In this document: positions 22,410-34,913 of the stretch, one piece after another
How the letters are laid out: the number at the start of each line of letters is the position of its first letter
How positions within the stretch are numbered: position 1 is the first letter of the stretch
NCBI GenBank assembly: GCA_025602905.1
Contig: JAHLKI010000004.1
Span: forward strand, 744,001 to 808,000
DNA length: 64,000 nt
From: Phlyctochytrium arcticum
Taxonomy: Eukaryota; Chytridiomycota; Chytridiomycetes; Chytridiales; Chytridiaceae
Direction of reading: 5' to 3'
Notes under the pieces: generated by a model
Told to the model about the DNA's origin: nothing
Database searches by the model: none
Seen by the model: the letters and a program-made list of their open reading frames with translations, nothing else
Position numbers and translations under genes: made by a program

Positions 22410-25400
22410 ATGCTTGGTGGATCTGATGTACAAAGCCCTGCGGGAACTGATGTGCTAGGCAATAGCAATGGTGATTTCAAAAAGGAGATGCTTCCTCAAT
22501 CATCTGGATCTCCGGAAGACTCAGCCAGAGATCAACCGCTTTCCACTGAACCAGGCGTGGGAACATTTGGCGAAGCTTCCACTTTGACTCTTGGAGAGAC
22601 CAATGCATCTTCCCCTGGAACATTGACTGAAGGGCAAGCCGGGCCAGCTACCACCCAATCGTCCACTCCCACCAAGAATGAGACTAGCCCTGAGATTGTA
22701 CCTCAAACGAAAAATCCCATAAAACGCGCAACTCTGGCGACGACGCAACCTGGAAAAGGCGTTCGATCTGTAAATCCTACCAAAGGATCAGCCGCGACAC
22801 TCTCTTCGTCTGCTACTAACCGCCCCAAAGCTCTAAAGCCGGCAAGTCCTTCTACGGCTTCGGGATCTGCGAAACCGGAAAGAGTTCCGATATACTTGCG
22901 CGGGGCAAAAACCCCCCCTGCAGCGGTAACAACCGCCGCAAAAGCTGCCGTAGCGGTCAAAGGAAAGACTCCAGCATCTGGTACCGCGCAGGTCCGAACC
23001 AGTACTTTGCGGGAACCCATAAAATCGAGCAATGAAAAGGTAGGAGTGACTTCTGCTGGACGCGTCACGCGTGCCACAGTTGTATCTCCTTCATCAACGA
23101 CACTTGCCACCAAAAAAACAACACCATTGTCTACCACCCGTCCCTCACGTTCTACCAGCATTTCTTCGACCCCGCCTACTTCTTCCTCTAGCCGACGACT
23201 GTCCATCACGCCCAGATCACCATCCATCGCCCGAAGTGCTTCTCGAGCCCCTTCAAGAGACTCGGGTGTCCGTAAAGAGGATGATAGAAAGGTCGGAGTG
23301 GCAAAGACATCGCCATCCCCTCTCGCCTCTGCCGCCAAACTTGAAAAACTGGAAAAGCGTGCCCAAGAGCTTGTTGCCGAGAACACGCGTTTGACTACAG
23401 AGACAGAAAAGATTGCAGTCTTGCAGCAACAGCTGGAAGATCGTGAAGCACAATCTGCTCGAATGGCGGAGCTGGAGCAAGCAGTCGCATCAAAAGCTGC
23501 AGAGCTCGATCAGGTCAACGAGAAAATCAAAAGTCTGACTGAGGAATCGTCAGCCGATGCCTCGTTGAAGGCCTCTCTGAAAGAGCAGCTTGAAAGTACA
23601 CAGGCAGAGCTGGAAAGCGTAACGCAGAAGTTGGAGATTCTGCAAAAGGAGAGTGATGCCAAGATTGCGTTTTTGGAGGAGGAGAAGTCTCGAGTGACAG
23701 ATTTGGAGCGAGAGGTGGTTGAACTCTCCACGGAAGTCACGCAGCTCTCTCTTCTCCCGCAAGAAGTACAATCTCTAAAGTCTGAGCTTGAAAAGTTACG
23801 AGAGAAGGAATCTGAGCTGGAGGCACTTCGGTCTGCCGCTCACAATCGCGCGGATGAAATCATTGACTTGGCGGAGCAGCGGAAGTTGCTTGAAGAAACT
23901 TTGCGTAATCAAAGTTCGACGGTCGAGTCTCTGCAAGAGGAAATCAAGCAATTGCAAGCGGCCCTCCAGGAAAAATCCCAGATCGAAGACGCTGCTAAAG
24001 CGAAATTTGACGAGTTGACCCACGAGCTAGAGTCACTGAAGGAGTCCCGAGATGCTATTTTGAAGGAAAAAGAGATCTTATCTGCAGAGCTTCAGGACTT
24101 GCGCGCCTCGTCCGCGGAAGCTGAAGCGCGGAAACAGGATGAAATTTCCCGAGACATTGCAAGTAATGCCACCATAGAATCACACGAGAAACTGATCCAG
24201 GAACTCGAGGAAAAGCTGCGTAGCCTCACCTCCGAATACGACGCTTTCAAGAGCAGCAATCATGGTAATGAGCAAGCCGCGAAGCTGGAATTAGATGAGC
24301 TGCGCGTCCAACTAGTCGAACTGGAAGAGATGCGAGTGGAACTCGGCGCTGCTATGAAAGAGACTATAAGTCTGCGCATGCAAGTTGAAGACATGTCAGA
24401 GGAGCGAGATGGCATGTCGGCCGCTTTGTTGAAAGCCCAAGCAAATGCTGTGGTCATAGATGATCTTCACTTTCAGCTGGAGGACAGTCACCGAAATCAT
24501 GCGGCTATTGTCGATGATTTGCGAGCTCAACTTGATGAGAGTCATGCCGCCTTGGCCGCCAACAAGGAGAAGTATATTGGTCAATTTCGCAAACTAGAAG
24601 AAGATATGAAGCAAGCCAAGTACCTCTATGATGAATATAAGCAACAAATTGTAGAATTGAGCAGCGAAAACAAATCATTGAAGCAAGAGGTCAGCTCCCA
24701 CATTGACGTACTCTCAGAAGTCAAATCCGGCCACGAAGCCGAGAAGGCTGCGCTCACTGCACAAGTTACTTTCTTGAAAGAGGAGAACGAAAAAGTCAAG
24801 AATCAGCTGGATCGAACATTATCAGAATTGGCGCGTCTTACGGAGTTGTACACAGCCACGGAGGCAAGTTACATTCAAGAGACAAATGAGAAGGCAGCTT
24901 CCTATAAGGAGCAACTCGAGACGCTTGAAAATGAATTGGCGTCGTCACGAGCCTTGTCGGAGGAGAAAGACTTGCAAATCGCGGAACTTCGAGCTGCCAC
25001 TCCAGTCAAAGTACCCTCAGTGGAGATGGTTGAACATGAGGGGAATAGCGCTCGGGAACTTCCGGAGGTGCCCGAAAATGCGGAAGGCGATAGGAAGGAA
25101 GTTGAGGATCCGTTGTTGGACGAGAGTTCTGCAGAGCCCGCAGAGTTGCACTCCAAGGAAGAATCACCCCTTGATGATCACTCACTTGATGGAGACATCA
25201 CCGATGTAGTCGACCCAGAGCCCGAGGTAGATGAATCGACTTCAGTTGACATGACCAAGTTGGAGCAACTTGAAAGCGAAGCCGTTGAAAGCGAGGCTGA
25301 TAATACCTCCCATGTATTGCCAGAAACGGCATCAACGGACTCGGAGCCGCTGCCGACCACTCAGAATGAGGAGGTCGAAGAAAACGGAGAAATTGGTCAA

Positions 25401-28400
25401 GTTGAGCCAGCTGTCCAACTTCATCAGGAGTCCGCCGACGATGTTGAGCATCGCCCACTATTGCGCGCGCTTGATAACGATTCCGATTCTGATGATATCG
25501 AGGAGAATGACGAAGAGCCCCTTCAAGAGGATATCCAGGATCGCGCACCGGACTCAAAGGCAGACGCTGTTGAACATGAGCGAACCGAACAACTTGACGA
25601 TGCTTCCGACCTCTCAGAAAGCGAGTCTCTCGCAACTGGTCCAGTTACGTCCGAGCCGACAACAGCTGACGATGTTCCATCCGCGCACGTTGGGAAACTC
25701 ATGGCTGACGAACGCGCTGACCTGAAGGCAGAGGTCCGAGCAGATGAGGTTTCACCACGAGCTCTTGCAGCTACTCCTGACGCTGAAAATGCACTTAATG
25801 AATCGGAAGCCGAGGCAGGCACCGAGCCCTTGGCCACAAAACCCCTCACCAGGGACATCCCTCTTGATGATATTACCATAAATCTCCATCAGGTCGCAAC
25901 ACTAGAGGACACGCAAACCGAGGAGGCAAACGAACTTGGCTGGACTATCGGAGAGGAAAGCGCCGCGGAAGGCGAGCATGACGATGTTCAATCTGAATCT
26001 TTGGATAACGATACTCTCGACCAGATCTCGAACCGAGAGGAACAGGACAGTGCACCCAGCTCCATCGTTGAGGAACGCGGCGAGCTGCTGGCAACCGCGC
26101 CCGTGGAACTGAAAACTGGAAGTTTGAATGGACAGGAAGAGCTAACGGATATTACCGAAGCCCCTGAAGCTGCCGCACTAGAGGACAGCCGGGATTTGAT
26201 TGAAGATGTCGAGCATGTTGTCAGTTTGGATGTGGAGGAAACACAAGCGGATGAGTCCTCTCTGCAGATAGATCGTGAATTGCCTCAGTCTGATATAGAG
26301 GATGCCACTACTCAGGACGTGGATGTTCTTGAGTCACACGATAATGACGATCAATCCGATGTACATTCATACGCTGATGAAGCTGTCGGACCGGGTGCGC
26401 CCGTAGATACCGAGTCCCTCATCCCGGAAGTTCTTTCAACTCAGGATTTAGCCCCTCAGACTGTTGTCGACGACCAACCGGCACTCGACGCCCATGCCAC
26501 TGGTATCCTTGACTCAGCACAAAATGACAACGAAGATGATGACGTTATCTCCCACACAGAAGGCGATCGGGAAGCCGAGGATGCAAAAACAGATTTGGTA
26601 GTGGACATTGAGGAATCAGCCCAACCTGAAGACTCTTCTCCGTCCATTGATACAACGACCAACGAAGATTTGGATGACGCAGCGGCAGATACGGTTGACG
26701 AAAGTATTAAAGCGGGAGATGAGGTAGCGAACAAACCTCTTGAATCGTCCTTTGAGCTGGACCTTGAGGACACAACGCACAACGTTGACGTACGGGAGGA
26801 GGACGTTTCAGCTACTACGCCAGCGGGGGACGCTAGCGATTCGGACCGGGAAGATGTAGCCATATCTCTCTCGGGCCAGGACCAGGATGACGTTACCAAG
26901 GTAGATTCTGACCTCGCAATTCCGGCAAATCTGGAGGCCGACAATACGGAACCCACATCTGTAGAACAGCATGCCGAAGTATCTGCACCCGAGAGCAACT
27001 TTGGTATTCTTGCTGATGAACAGACCTCGGAGCAAGATGCCGAAAGTCCAGCTGACCCAAGTGAGCTCGAGACCAGTCTGAACCAAGAAATCAGCGAAGG
27101 ACAGCCTGATGTCGTATCCACGGAAGAGATGAGCAATTTCGCGGAAGTAGTTGAGGACTCTTTGTCGGAACCACCGATGCCGGAGGGAGATAGCTTATCC
27201 GAGGACGCACTCCAAAATGATCAAGCCCCGGGGTCAGAGAACGAACAGGCAGATTCCCAAATTTCTGATGAGACGAGCCAGGTCCCAGCGTTAGATAGTG
27301 CCCTGCCAGTTGCGGAAGCAACTCGGCTAGAGCCATCCTTAGCGGAAAACGTCTCTTCGAATGTAGTTGATGAGGACGCGGAGGATGACACCAAGTCGGT
27401 GGTCGAACGCAAGTCAGCGACGCTACTTCCAGTCGATGCGGAAATGGAGAACAACGTCCAATCAGATGCACCACTCACAGTCGATACAGAGATGAAGGGC
27501 GCAAACCAAATGGAGGAGCCCCTCCCAGTCGATGCCAAATTGGAAGACGACGCTGAATCAGAGGAAACACTCCCGGTCGATGTCGAATTGGAAAGCGAGG
27601 CCAAGCCAGAGGAACCGCGTGCTGTGATGGAAGATGAACTTAAACCAGATGAACCACTCCCAGTTCATGCAGAATTGGAAGACGAAGCTGAGTCTGAGGA
27701 AGCACTCTCAGGCGATGTAGAGTTAGAAACTGAGGCCCAGCTGAAGGAACCGCACCATTTAGTGGCATACGAAGTTGAGCTAGAGCAACCTCTTGCTGTT
27801 GTGGAACCGAAACATGAACCAGTTTCCGACGATGTTGTACTGGATTTGGACAATAACATTGATGGACGTGCGGCACCGATGGAAGAAGATTTAGAGCCCG
27901 GAAAAGAGCTCGGTGCCGAATTCGAAGCAGACGAGAGCCAATCGCAAACTTCAGAAGAACTGGTTACTGATGCACCAGCATCTTTGGAAGCTGAGTTTGG
28001 TTCAGACTACGAGCGGGAGCTCGAAAGTCAAGCAGAAGAGTTGACGGCGGCAGAAGAAAACAATAACATGGAAGCTCAGACGTTAACATCTCCATCTGCT
28101 GGCGCGGAAATGGCAGACGGCCTGCCTGCTGACGAGGCGGCGGCGGTATCGACTAAGTCTGAGGACGTACCCGATCAGAAGGCACAAGACTCGGATTCTG
28201 AGCTAGATCTCGATGAAGCTGGCCACAAAAGTGTCGACGAGGAACATGGTACAGTTGACATCTCGGAAAGCTTATCCGCCAGAAGTGAAACATCTAAGGA
28301 GGATGCTGTTTCTCAAGCTGATGTTACTGATATGAAGCCCTTCGCACAAGAATCCGAATTTGACGCTGATTTGCCCATCAGGGATCAAATTGGCGGAATG

Positions 28401-28709
28401 GTTACTGCCGAGTACGTTCCATTGCCTGCAAGTCCGGTGCCGGATCAGGAGGACAATGATCACCAGGACGAGACCCATGCCACAACAGTTGCTGAGGATA
28501 AAAGTGAGAAAGACTCGCACCCGCACACGCAAGATTTACCCGAGGAGCTTCCGGAAAATCCCTTCCTGAAAGGCGTCTCAGCTGACAACATCAAGACCGA
28601 GACAATGAACGACGACACCGAGATTCAATCGTTAATCCATGAAGATTCAGAATCCATTATGCCTTCCAAGGCAACCGACCCTTTTGATACCACTCCCCTC
28701 CTGCAGTAA
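22410..28709 (+). CDS. 2,099-residue acidic coiled-coil protein of unknown function
   Basis: A single uninterrupted frame of 6.3 kb, unlike the intron-rich neighbours. Residues 1-310 are Ser/Thr/Pro/Lys-rich and basic, with a run of SRSTSISSTPPTSS-type sequence. Residues about 320-890 are a continuous coiled coil (KLEKLEKRAQELVAENTRLT onwards). The remaining 1,200 residues are strongly acidic and probably disordered, with degenerate repeats of the type LPVDAELEDEAESEE. The protein ends in DPFDTTPLLQ. No catalytic or known binding domain is visible. Basic N terminus plus long coiled coil suggests a cytoskeletal or tethering role, which is inference. The frame opens at a TTG at 22374; the ATG at 22410 is used. 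Confidence 0.85.
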   Translation: MLGGSDVQSPAGTDVLGNSNGDFKKEMLPQSSGSPEDSARDQPLSTEPGVGTFGEASTLTLGETNASSPGTLTEGQAGPATTQSSTPTKNETSPEIVPQTKNPIKRATLATTQPGKGVRSVNPTKGSAATLSSSATNRPKALKPASPSTASGSAKPERVPIYLRGAKTPPAAVTTAAKAAVAVKGKTPASGTAQVRTSTLREPIKSSNEKVGVTSAGRVTRATVVSPSSTTLATKKTTPLSTTRPSRSTSISSTPPTSSSSRRLSITPRSPSIARSASRAPSRDSGVRKEDDRKVGVAKTSPSPLASAAKLEKLEKRAQELVAENTRLTTETEKIAVLQQQLEDREAQSARMAELEQAVASKAAELDQVNEKIKSLTEESSADASLKASLKEQLESTQAELESVTQKLEILQKESDAKIAFLEEEKSRVTDLEREVVELSTEVTQLSLLPQEVQSLKSELEKLREKESELEALRSAAHNRADEIIDLAEQRKLLEETLRNQSSTVESLQEEIKQLQAALQEKSQIEDAAKAKFDELTHELESLKESRDAILKEKEILSAELQDLRASSAEAEARKQDEISRDIASNATIESHEKLIQELEEKLRSLTSEYDAFKSSNHGNEQAAKLELDELRVQLVELEEMRVELGAAMKETISLRMQVEDMSEERDGMSAALLKAQANAVVIDDLHFQLEDSHRNHAAIVDDLRAQLDESHAALAANKEKYIGQFRKLEEDMKQAKYLYDEYKQQIVELSSENKSLKQEVSSHIDVLSEVKSGHEAEKAALTAQVTFLKEENEKVKNQLDRTLSELARLTELYTATEASYIQETNEKAASYKEQLETLENELASSRALSEEKDLQIAELRAATPVKVPSVEMVEHEGNSARELPEVPENAEGDRKEVEDPLLDESSAEPAELHSKEESPLDDHSLDGDITDVVDPEPEVDESTSVDMTKLEQLESEAVESEADNTSHVLPETASTDSEPLPTTQNEEVEENGEIGQVEPAVQLHQESADDVEHRPLLRALDNDSDSDDIEENDEEPLQEDIQDRAPDSKADAVEHERTEQLDDASDLSESESLATGPVTSEPTTADDVPSAHVGKLMADERADLKAEVRADEVSPRALAATPDAENALNESEAEAGTEPLATKPLTRDIPLDDITINLHQVATLEDTQTEEANELGWTIGEESAAEGEHDDVQSESLDNDTLDQISNREEQDSAPSSIVEERGELLATAPVELKTGSLNGQEELTDITEAPEAAALEDSRDLIEDVEHVVSLDVEETQADESSLQIDRELPQSDIEDATTQDVDVLESHDNDDQSDVHSYADEAVGPGAPVDTESLIPEVLSTQDLAPQTVVDDQPALDAHATGILDSAQNDNEDDDVISHTEGDREAEDAKTDLVVDIEESAQPEDSSPSIDTTTNEDLDDAAADTVDESIKAGDEVANKPLESSFELDLEDTTHNVDVREEDVSATTPAGDASDSDREDVAISLSGQDQDDVTKVDSDLAIPANLEADNTEPTSVEQHAEVSAPESNFGILADEQTSEQDAESPADPSELETSLNQEISEGQPDVVSTEEMSNFAEVVEDSLSEPPMPEGDSLSEDALQNDQAPGSENEQADSQISDETSQVPALDSALPVAEATRLEPSLAENVSSNVVDEDAEDDTKSVVERKSATLLPVDAEMENNVQSDAPLTVDTEMKGANQMEEPLPVDAKLEDDAESEETLPVDVELESEAKPEEPRAVMEDELKPDEPLPVHAELEDEAESEEALSGDVELETEAQLKEPHHLVAYEVELEQPLAVVEPKHEPVSDDVVLDLDNNIDGRAAPMEEDLEPGKELGAEFEADESQSQTSEELVTDAPASLEAEFGSDYERELESQAEELTAAEENNNMEAQTLTSPSAGAEMADGLPADEAAAVSTKSEDVPDQKAQDSDSELDLDEAGHKSVDEEHGTVDISESLSARSETSKEDAVSQADVTDMKPFAQESEFDADLPIRDQIGGMVTAEYVPLPASPVPDQEDNDHQDETHATTVAEDKSEKDSHPHTQDLPEELPENPFLKGVSADNIKTETMNDDTEIQSLIHEDSESIMPSKATDPFDTTPLLQ
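27430..27800 (+). repeat. Degenerate acidic coding repeats
   Basis: About eight diverged units of 15-17 residues built on LPVDAELEDEAESEE sit near the end of the giant acidic protein. The units differ by many substitutions, so the expansion is old. Confidence 0.7.
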
Positions 28710-29310
28710 GATGCATTGAGAGTTATCATTGAGGCATTGGCGTAGAGTATTTAGACTATGACATTTGTACGGCGTAGTTGTGTAGTGCATATCGCCGGAT
28801 CTGTAGACACATTTATATAGGCCTCTTTGTAGATTTGCAGTATGTTTTGTATGATTTGTATATGAATGAACTTATGTTCCCAGGTCTGAGCCTGGATAGA
28901 ACGAAAACACAACTGACTATCACGTTGGTTTTGCAACTTTTGAGCGTACACCGCAAACATCAACAAGTTACTTGGTCGTCCTATCATAGCATTCGCGTGA
29001 ACAACACACTTTCTCGACCAGGAAGTAAAACTTGGATACGCACCGTATGCTCTTCCGCGCGCGGAGCCTTGATGCTCAGGGTCTCGCGGCAGAAAGGCAC
29101 AAGACGCTCATCACGACGCCAATGTTTATAACAAAAGACCCTTTCATCACGCGAGCAGCTCATGAGTAAGCAAAAATGAACAGGCACCATCCATTTTTTC
29201 CTAAGTATAAATGCAGAGCCGCCGTCCCTAAATTTCCCCCAACTTTCTTCAGACCTTTTTGGTAACTCAATACTTAGTCCATAACTTTTTATCTGCACCA
29301 TTTATCAACC
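28710..29310. promoter_or_regulatory. Upstream region of the 88-residue orphan gene
   Basis: 600 bases between the giant gene and the small gene. A clear TATAAAT at 29206-29212 lies 105 bases before the ATG at 29311, and a CCAAT lies near 29114. No supported coding sequence. Confidence 0.5.
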
Positions 29311-29719
29311 ATGAACCCATCTGCCGACGAGGTATATTTCGCGGCATTCATTGCGCAGTCTTTATTTTTACTTACATTATGATCTGCTTCTTTTGTTTTT
29401 AGTATGGTCACCCTATTAGCCTAGCTGCTTACTCCTCGCATTCGTCTTTTTCGACCTCCCTGGCGGATTTGTATGGCAGTTCGGCCGGTCTGTACATTGA
29501 TACGGGCGAATCCACCAAATCATCGGCACCCCCCGCTGCCAAGGACGTGAAGAGCAGCCGTGAGGATACTCAGACTTTGGAGGTATGTGTGATTTCTTGT
29601 TCATTCCGGATGTCTATACCGTTGAAGTAACAGTTTTTTTTTCCTTTGAACAGAAGCAACGTCAATCTTCTCGTGATTTGAACGTCTCTCACAACGGGCG
29701 TGAAATGTCTCGGAATTGA
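29311..29719 (+). CDS. 88-residue Ser-rich orphan protein, three exons
   Basis: Exons 29311-29331, 29403-29582 and 29654-29719 join in frame through two introns with good GT-AG ends (71 bases each). The product begins MNPSADEYGHPISLAAYSS and ends NGREMSRN before TGA. It is hydrophilic and Ser-rich with no signal peptide, membrane segment or known domain. The intron phases (both between codons), a TATA box 105 bases upstream and the matching open frames support a real gene. Each exon is too short to stand out alone. Convergent with PEP carboxylase, 182 bases apart. Function unknown. Confidence 0.7.
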
Positions 29720-29901
29720 TCTTTTCATCATTGGAAATGCCCGGTGGAATGCTTTTGAGCAAGAAAATCGATGCGAAGCATATTGTATTAAAAGTTATTT
29801 GTTGGAAGAAGAAAAAAATGTAGCGCCAGACGTGCCAAGAATAAAAATTGTGTGTGTGCGTGCCCAACTACTTGTGCAATAAGTGAACGAGAGATATAAA
29901 T

Positions 29902-32900
29902 TTAACCAGTGTTGCCCATTCCCATGGCGATGCCCTGGATGGTGACCGACATCAAATCGCGAATTTGAAGATTTTCTTCCACGCCTTCTTCCTCCGATTG
30001 ACGAAGTAGACTAAGTGCTTCCACTTGCAACAAGCTAACAATTCGGCGTATTAGGTACCCGACACAATCATGAAAGGCCTCTAGCAAAAACTTACTTGAT
30101 GGGATCGGTGAAGGGTAGACGAGTTTCAACTGCACGGCGTACTACGGGGTCAGATGAGAGCAAGTGGTCCGCCTGGGTGACATTCAGGATGGATTTGATA
30201 CACAAATCAAGCTTCTCGCGCAATTCCTTGCCTACGTGACGAACTTCGGGAACAGCCAGGCGAGAGTCGTAGTATTCTATCAAAGTAGGAGGCAGTTAGA
30301 ACGTGATATGCAACGCTTGGGAAAGAATTCCTTTGACTCACCAGAAATGCGTGGGTCGGCCTTGGCCAGCGTCATTTGGATCAAATCCAAGGTAGACTTG
30401 AAGAAGGGCCAGCTTTTGTACATTTCGCGCAGCATCTCGATCTTGCCGGCCGCCTTTGCCTCGACAATAGCTGCCTCAAGTCCCAACCACACAGGTAATT
30501 GCAGGCGGGTTTGCGTAAAGGCAAAGATCCATGGGATTGCTCGCAAAGTTTCAATTCCACCCGTTGCTCGTCGCTTAGAGGGGCGCGACCCAATGTTCAT
30601 GCTGCCAATTTCGGCCAGTGGAGTTGCAGATCGGAAGTAAGGAACAAAATCCGGGGTTTCGCGGACAACTTTACGGTATGAGTGGAAGGATGTTTCAGAC
30701 ATTTGGGACAGGAGATCGCGCCATTCTTGCTTGGGTGGCTCTGGTGGTGCCAGGGTGGAGATGAGGGTTGCAGTGGTGTATCGTTCAAGCGTCTGCTCGG
30801 CTGTTCCTGTGTGACCAAACTACTCTGATGTCAATAAGTAGTTCTCCGCAAGTTCATTTTGCCAAAACTCACATGGTGATCGATAATTTCTCCCTGAATA
30901 GTGATACGCATCCGTCCCTGAACAGTGCCGTTAGGCTGCGACAGAATGGCCAAGTGCTGTGGACCGCCTCCTCGACCAACACTTCCACCGCGTCCGTGGA
31001 ATAGAGTCAACTGAATGTTGTGTTTCTCACAAGTCTTTGCCAGTTCCTCTTGAGTATTGTATAAACCCCATACGGATGTCAATCGACTGCCGTCCTTGGC
31101 AGAGTCAGAGTAACCCAGCATCACTTCCTGACGGCCGTTGATAGAGTTTCGGTAATATTCGACGGACAGAAGCCGGTCCATTGTGGCGGCGGCAGATTCG
31201 AGATCCGCTTTGGTTTCAAACAGAGGAGCGACCCGCATGGGCTGCTCTACTCCGGCGGTTTTTTGCAAAAGTGCAACACTGAGAACGTCGGATGGAGTCC
31301 TTGCCATCGAAATAACATAGGCACCCAGCGCGTCGGAACCGACATCTGCCAGCATACGGAATGTGGCAAACACCTCCTTAACATTGTCCGAAACATTCTC
31401 AGATCCTGCCCCCTTTACTGGCCATTCATGAGGAATGAGTGGGCGCTTGCTTTGCAACTCTACATGCACAGTTCTGATCAGATAACAATCGTGCGATCAA
31501 CGAAGGTCAGGTTCACTCACCCTGAATAAGCCACTCTTGTTTCTTGTCCTCTGACCACTCAATGTATGATCCGAGACCAAGCCATTCGGTAATAGCATCC
31601 ATGGCTTCTGCGTGTCGCTCAGACTCTTGCCGGATGTCGAGTTTGATCAATGACAGGCCAAATGCCGAGATTCGTCGAGCCAAGTTCTTGAGACGTCCAT
31701 TGGCTACAAGCACATCCCCACAGTTCACCAGCGAGCGGTAACAGAGCATGAGTGGCTCAAGGATATCCTCGGGCTTGGAGATGAAACCTTCTGGGGGCGG
31801 GGGCGGGTTCGTTACTCCTATTGACTGTTGGAGATATTCCTCGGTGGCCTTGCAACGGTCGCGGAGAACGGACAAAAGTAAACGGTAAGGCTCATCGCGA
31901 GGAACATTTCCACGCGGGAATGTAAGATTGGTTCTGCGGGATGATTGGACCAATAGTTCCTCGGGAATGGCAGCGACAGCCTTGCGAAGGGCCTCGTCCG
32001 CGACAGTCATACTTAGATCAAACATGAGCTTGTCGACCTCAGCGTAAATGAGGGTCGCAGCACGCCAGCGGCAAAGTTTAATGACTTCTCGCGTGACCTC
32101 GGAGTCGACAAAAGGATTGCCATCTCGGTCGCCACCAATCCAGCTTCCAAACGTGATCAATTTGCTCATGATGGGCAGTGGGGGTTGACCAATCTCAGCC
32201 AGCGCGTAATCGACGGTAGACATGAAGTTGGGGACAGCTGTCCAGATGGCGTTTTCGAGGACCATGAGTCCACTACGAGCCTCGTCTTCGGGAGTAGGCT
32301 TTATGCGACGCACAGTGTTGGTTCGCCAGGTTGCAAGGATCTCACTGCGAAGTGAGGTGCGAAATTCATCCTCTTCTTCAGGAGTCATGATGGTGCGGTC
32401 GCGGACAGCCAAAAGATTGGCAATGTGCAGGTACTTGTCCAGGAGCGTACGGCGAGCAGCTTGTGTAGGGTGCGCAGTCAACACCAGATCAACATTTTGC
32501 GTCAGAAGCGTGTCGCGAATCTGCTTTGGGGTAAATCCTTTGGACATGAGCAGGCCAAAGGCATCGTGACAAGTTTGCCGGTACGAGAGCGAGCTCTTTC
32601 CACGGCGGTATCCGCGCCATCGCCGAACACGGTGCTGACGCTCTGCAATATCTGCCAAGATCAAAAACTCGTGGAAAGCGCGAGCAACCTCGACTAAATC
32701 ACTGGACTGTTGAATACTTCTAATGCGAGTTACAAGGTCCTGGAAGGTCTCATCTGTGTGGCATTTGAAATAGTTTTGGGAGGATGTCAACAGCTCATCA
32801 ATCAAATTGGCAAGTTGCTCGGGAACTCCTCCACCCACGCCGGCATGTTCCCTTATGATTTGCATGAGAAGGTCGGAAAGCAAAATAATGTCATCCTGGG

Positions 32901-33133
32901 CCCAAAGATTAGCATTCCGGCCAACGAGTACAAATAAATCAACCCAAATGTCTTACCCGTAGCGGGGCGTTAAAGTCAACGGCATCCTTCCCGTCGGCTG
33001 CAGATTGTCCTGGGCTTCCGATCAGAGATGTAATGAGCTCTTTAACCGACTCTGTGCGGCCCAAGTCGGTAGTGCTTTCGCGGGGGGAGGCTACAGCATA
33101 GTCGTCCGCGGCAAGTGCCTGGTCGGCCGACAT
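29902..33133 (-). CDS. PPC: Phosphoenolpyruvate carboxylase
   Basis: Carboxylates PEP with bicarbonate to oxaloacetate, replenishing the TCA cycle. All family signatures are present: catalytic His in VDLVLTAHPTQAARRTLLDK, FGSWIGGDRDGNPFV, MLGYSDSAKDGSRLTSVWGL, the glycine loop LFHGRGGSVGRGGGP, GSRPSKRRATGGIETLRAIP with FTQTRLQLPVWLG, and the C-terminal GMGNTG. Full length is about 960-970 residues, the family norm. At least seven introns, including ones at about 32893-32957, 31470-31514 and 30832-30880. The start is the ATG at 33133 (MSADQALAADDY). No plant-type N-terminal phosphoserine motif is evident. The introns show it is a resident eukaryotic gene, not contaminating bacterial DNA. PEPC is normally described from plants, algae, protists and prokaryotes; fungi usually rely on pyruvate carboxylase. 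Confidence 0.95.
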
Positions 33134-33529
33134 TCTTGAAGTTTCTTCTATTCTGCTGTTGCTTCAAGACGGGTTTTATATTCAAGTATCCGCAATATCC
33201 GCACTGGCAGCTAGTGCTTGAAGGCCTGAAACGGGGGGAATGCCCGGGGTCCCGCTTTATATACGTTTTAATCTTTGACACACTGCGCAGCAAATCTCAA
33301 TCATATCGCGCTTGATCAAATCAATTGATGACAACTATCGATTACAGATTCCTGGAAATTTGAAAAATCCGCCGGATTCAAGCTACAACTCCGTCGCAAA
33401 AACACCAAAAACGATCTTGGGAATTGCTTTCAAGGAAACTACAACATTCTCATTGCGACAATGGCATCGCCAATAGTTGCTCACGGCGGACAGGACTTTC
33501 AGTGGGAAAGGTATATCTACAAGGTCTAG
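33134..33529. other. Intergenic region upstream of PEP carboxylase
   Basis: 396 bases between the 3' end of the JMJD7-like gene and the PEP carboxylase ATG, presumably the latter's promoter. No gene, repeat or clear TATA box seen. Confidence 0.5.

Positions 33530-34913
<1,384 letters not shown>

Noticed and set aside
26456..27136. 226-codon minus-strand Ser-rich frame
   Set aside because: Shadow of the acidic region of the giant gene; Asp/Glu codons read as Ser/Val/Leu on the other strand.
29902..33133. PEP carboxylase as bacterial contamination or a misassembled segment
   Set aside because: At least seven GT-AG introns interrupt it and the flanking genes have the same intron style, so it belongs to this genome.
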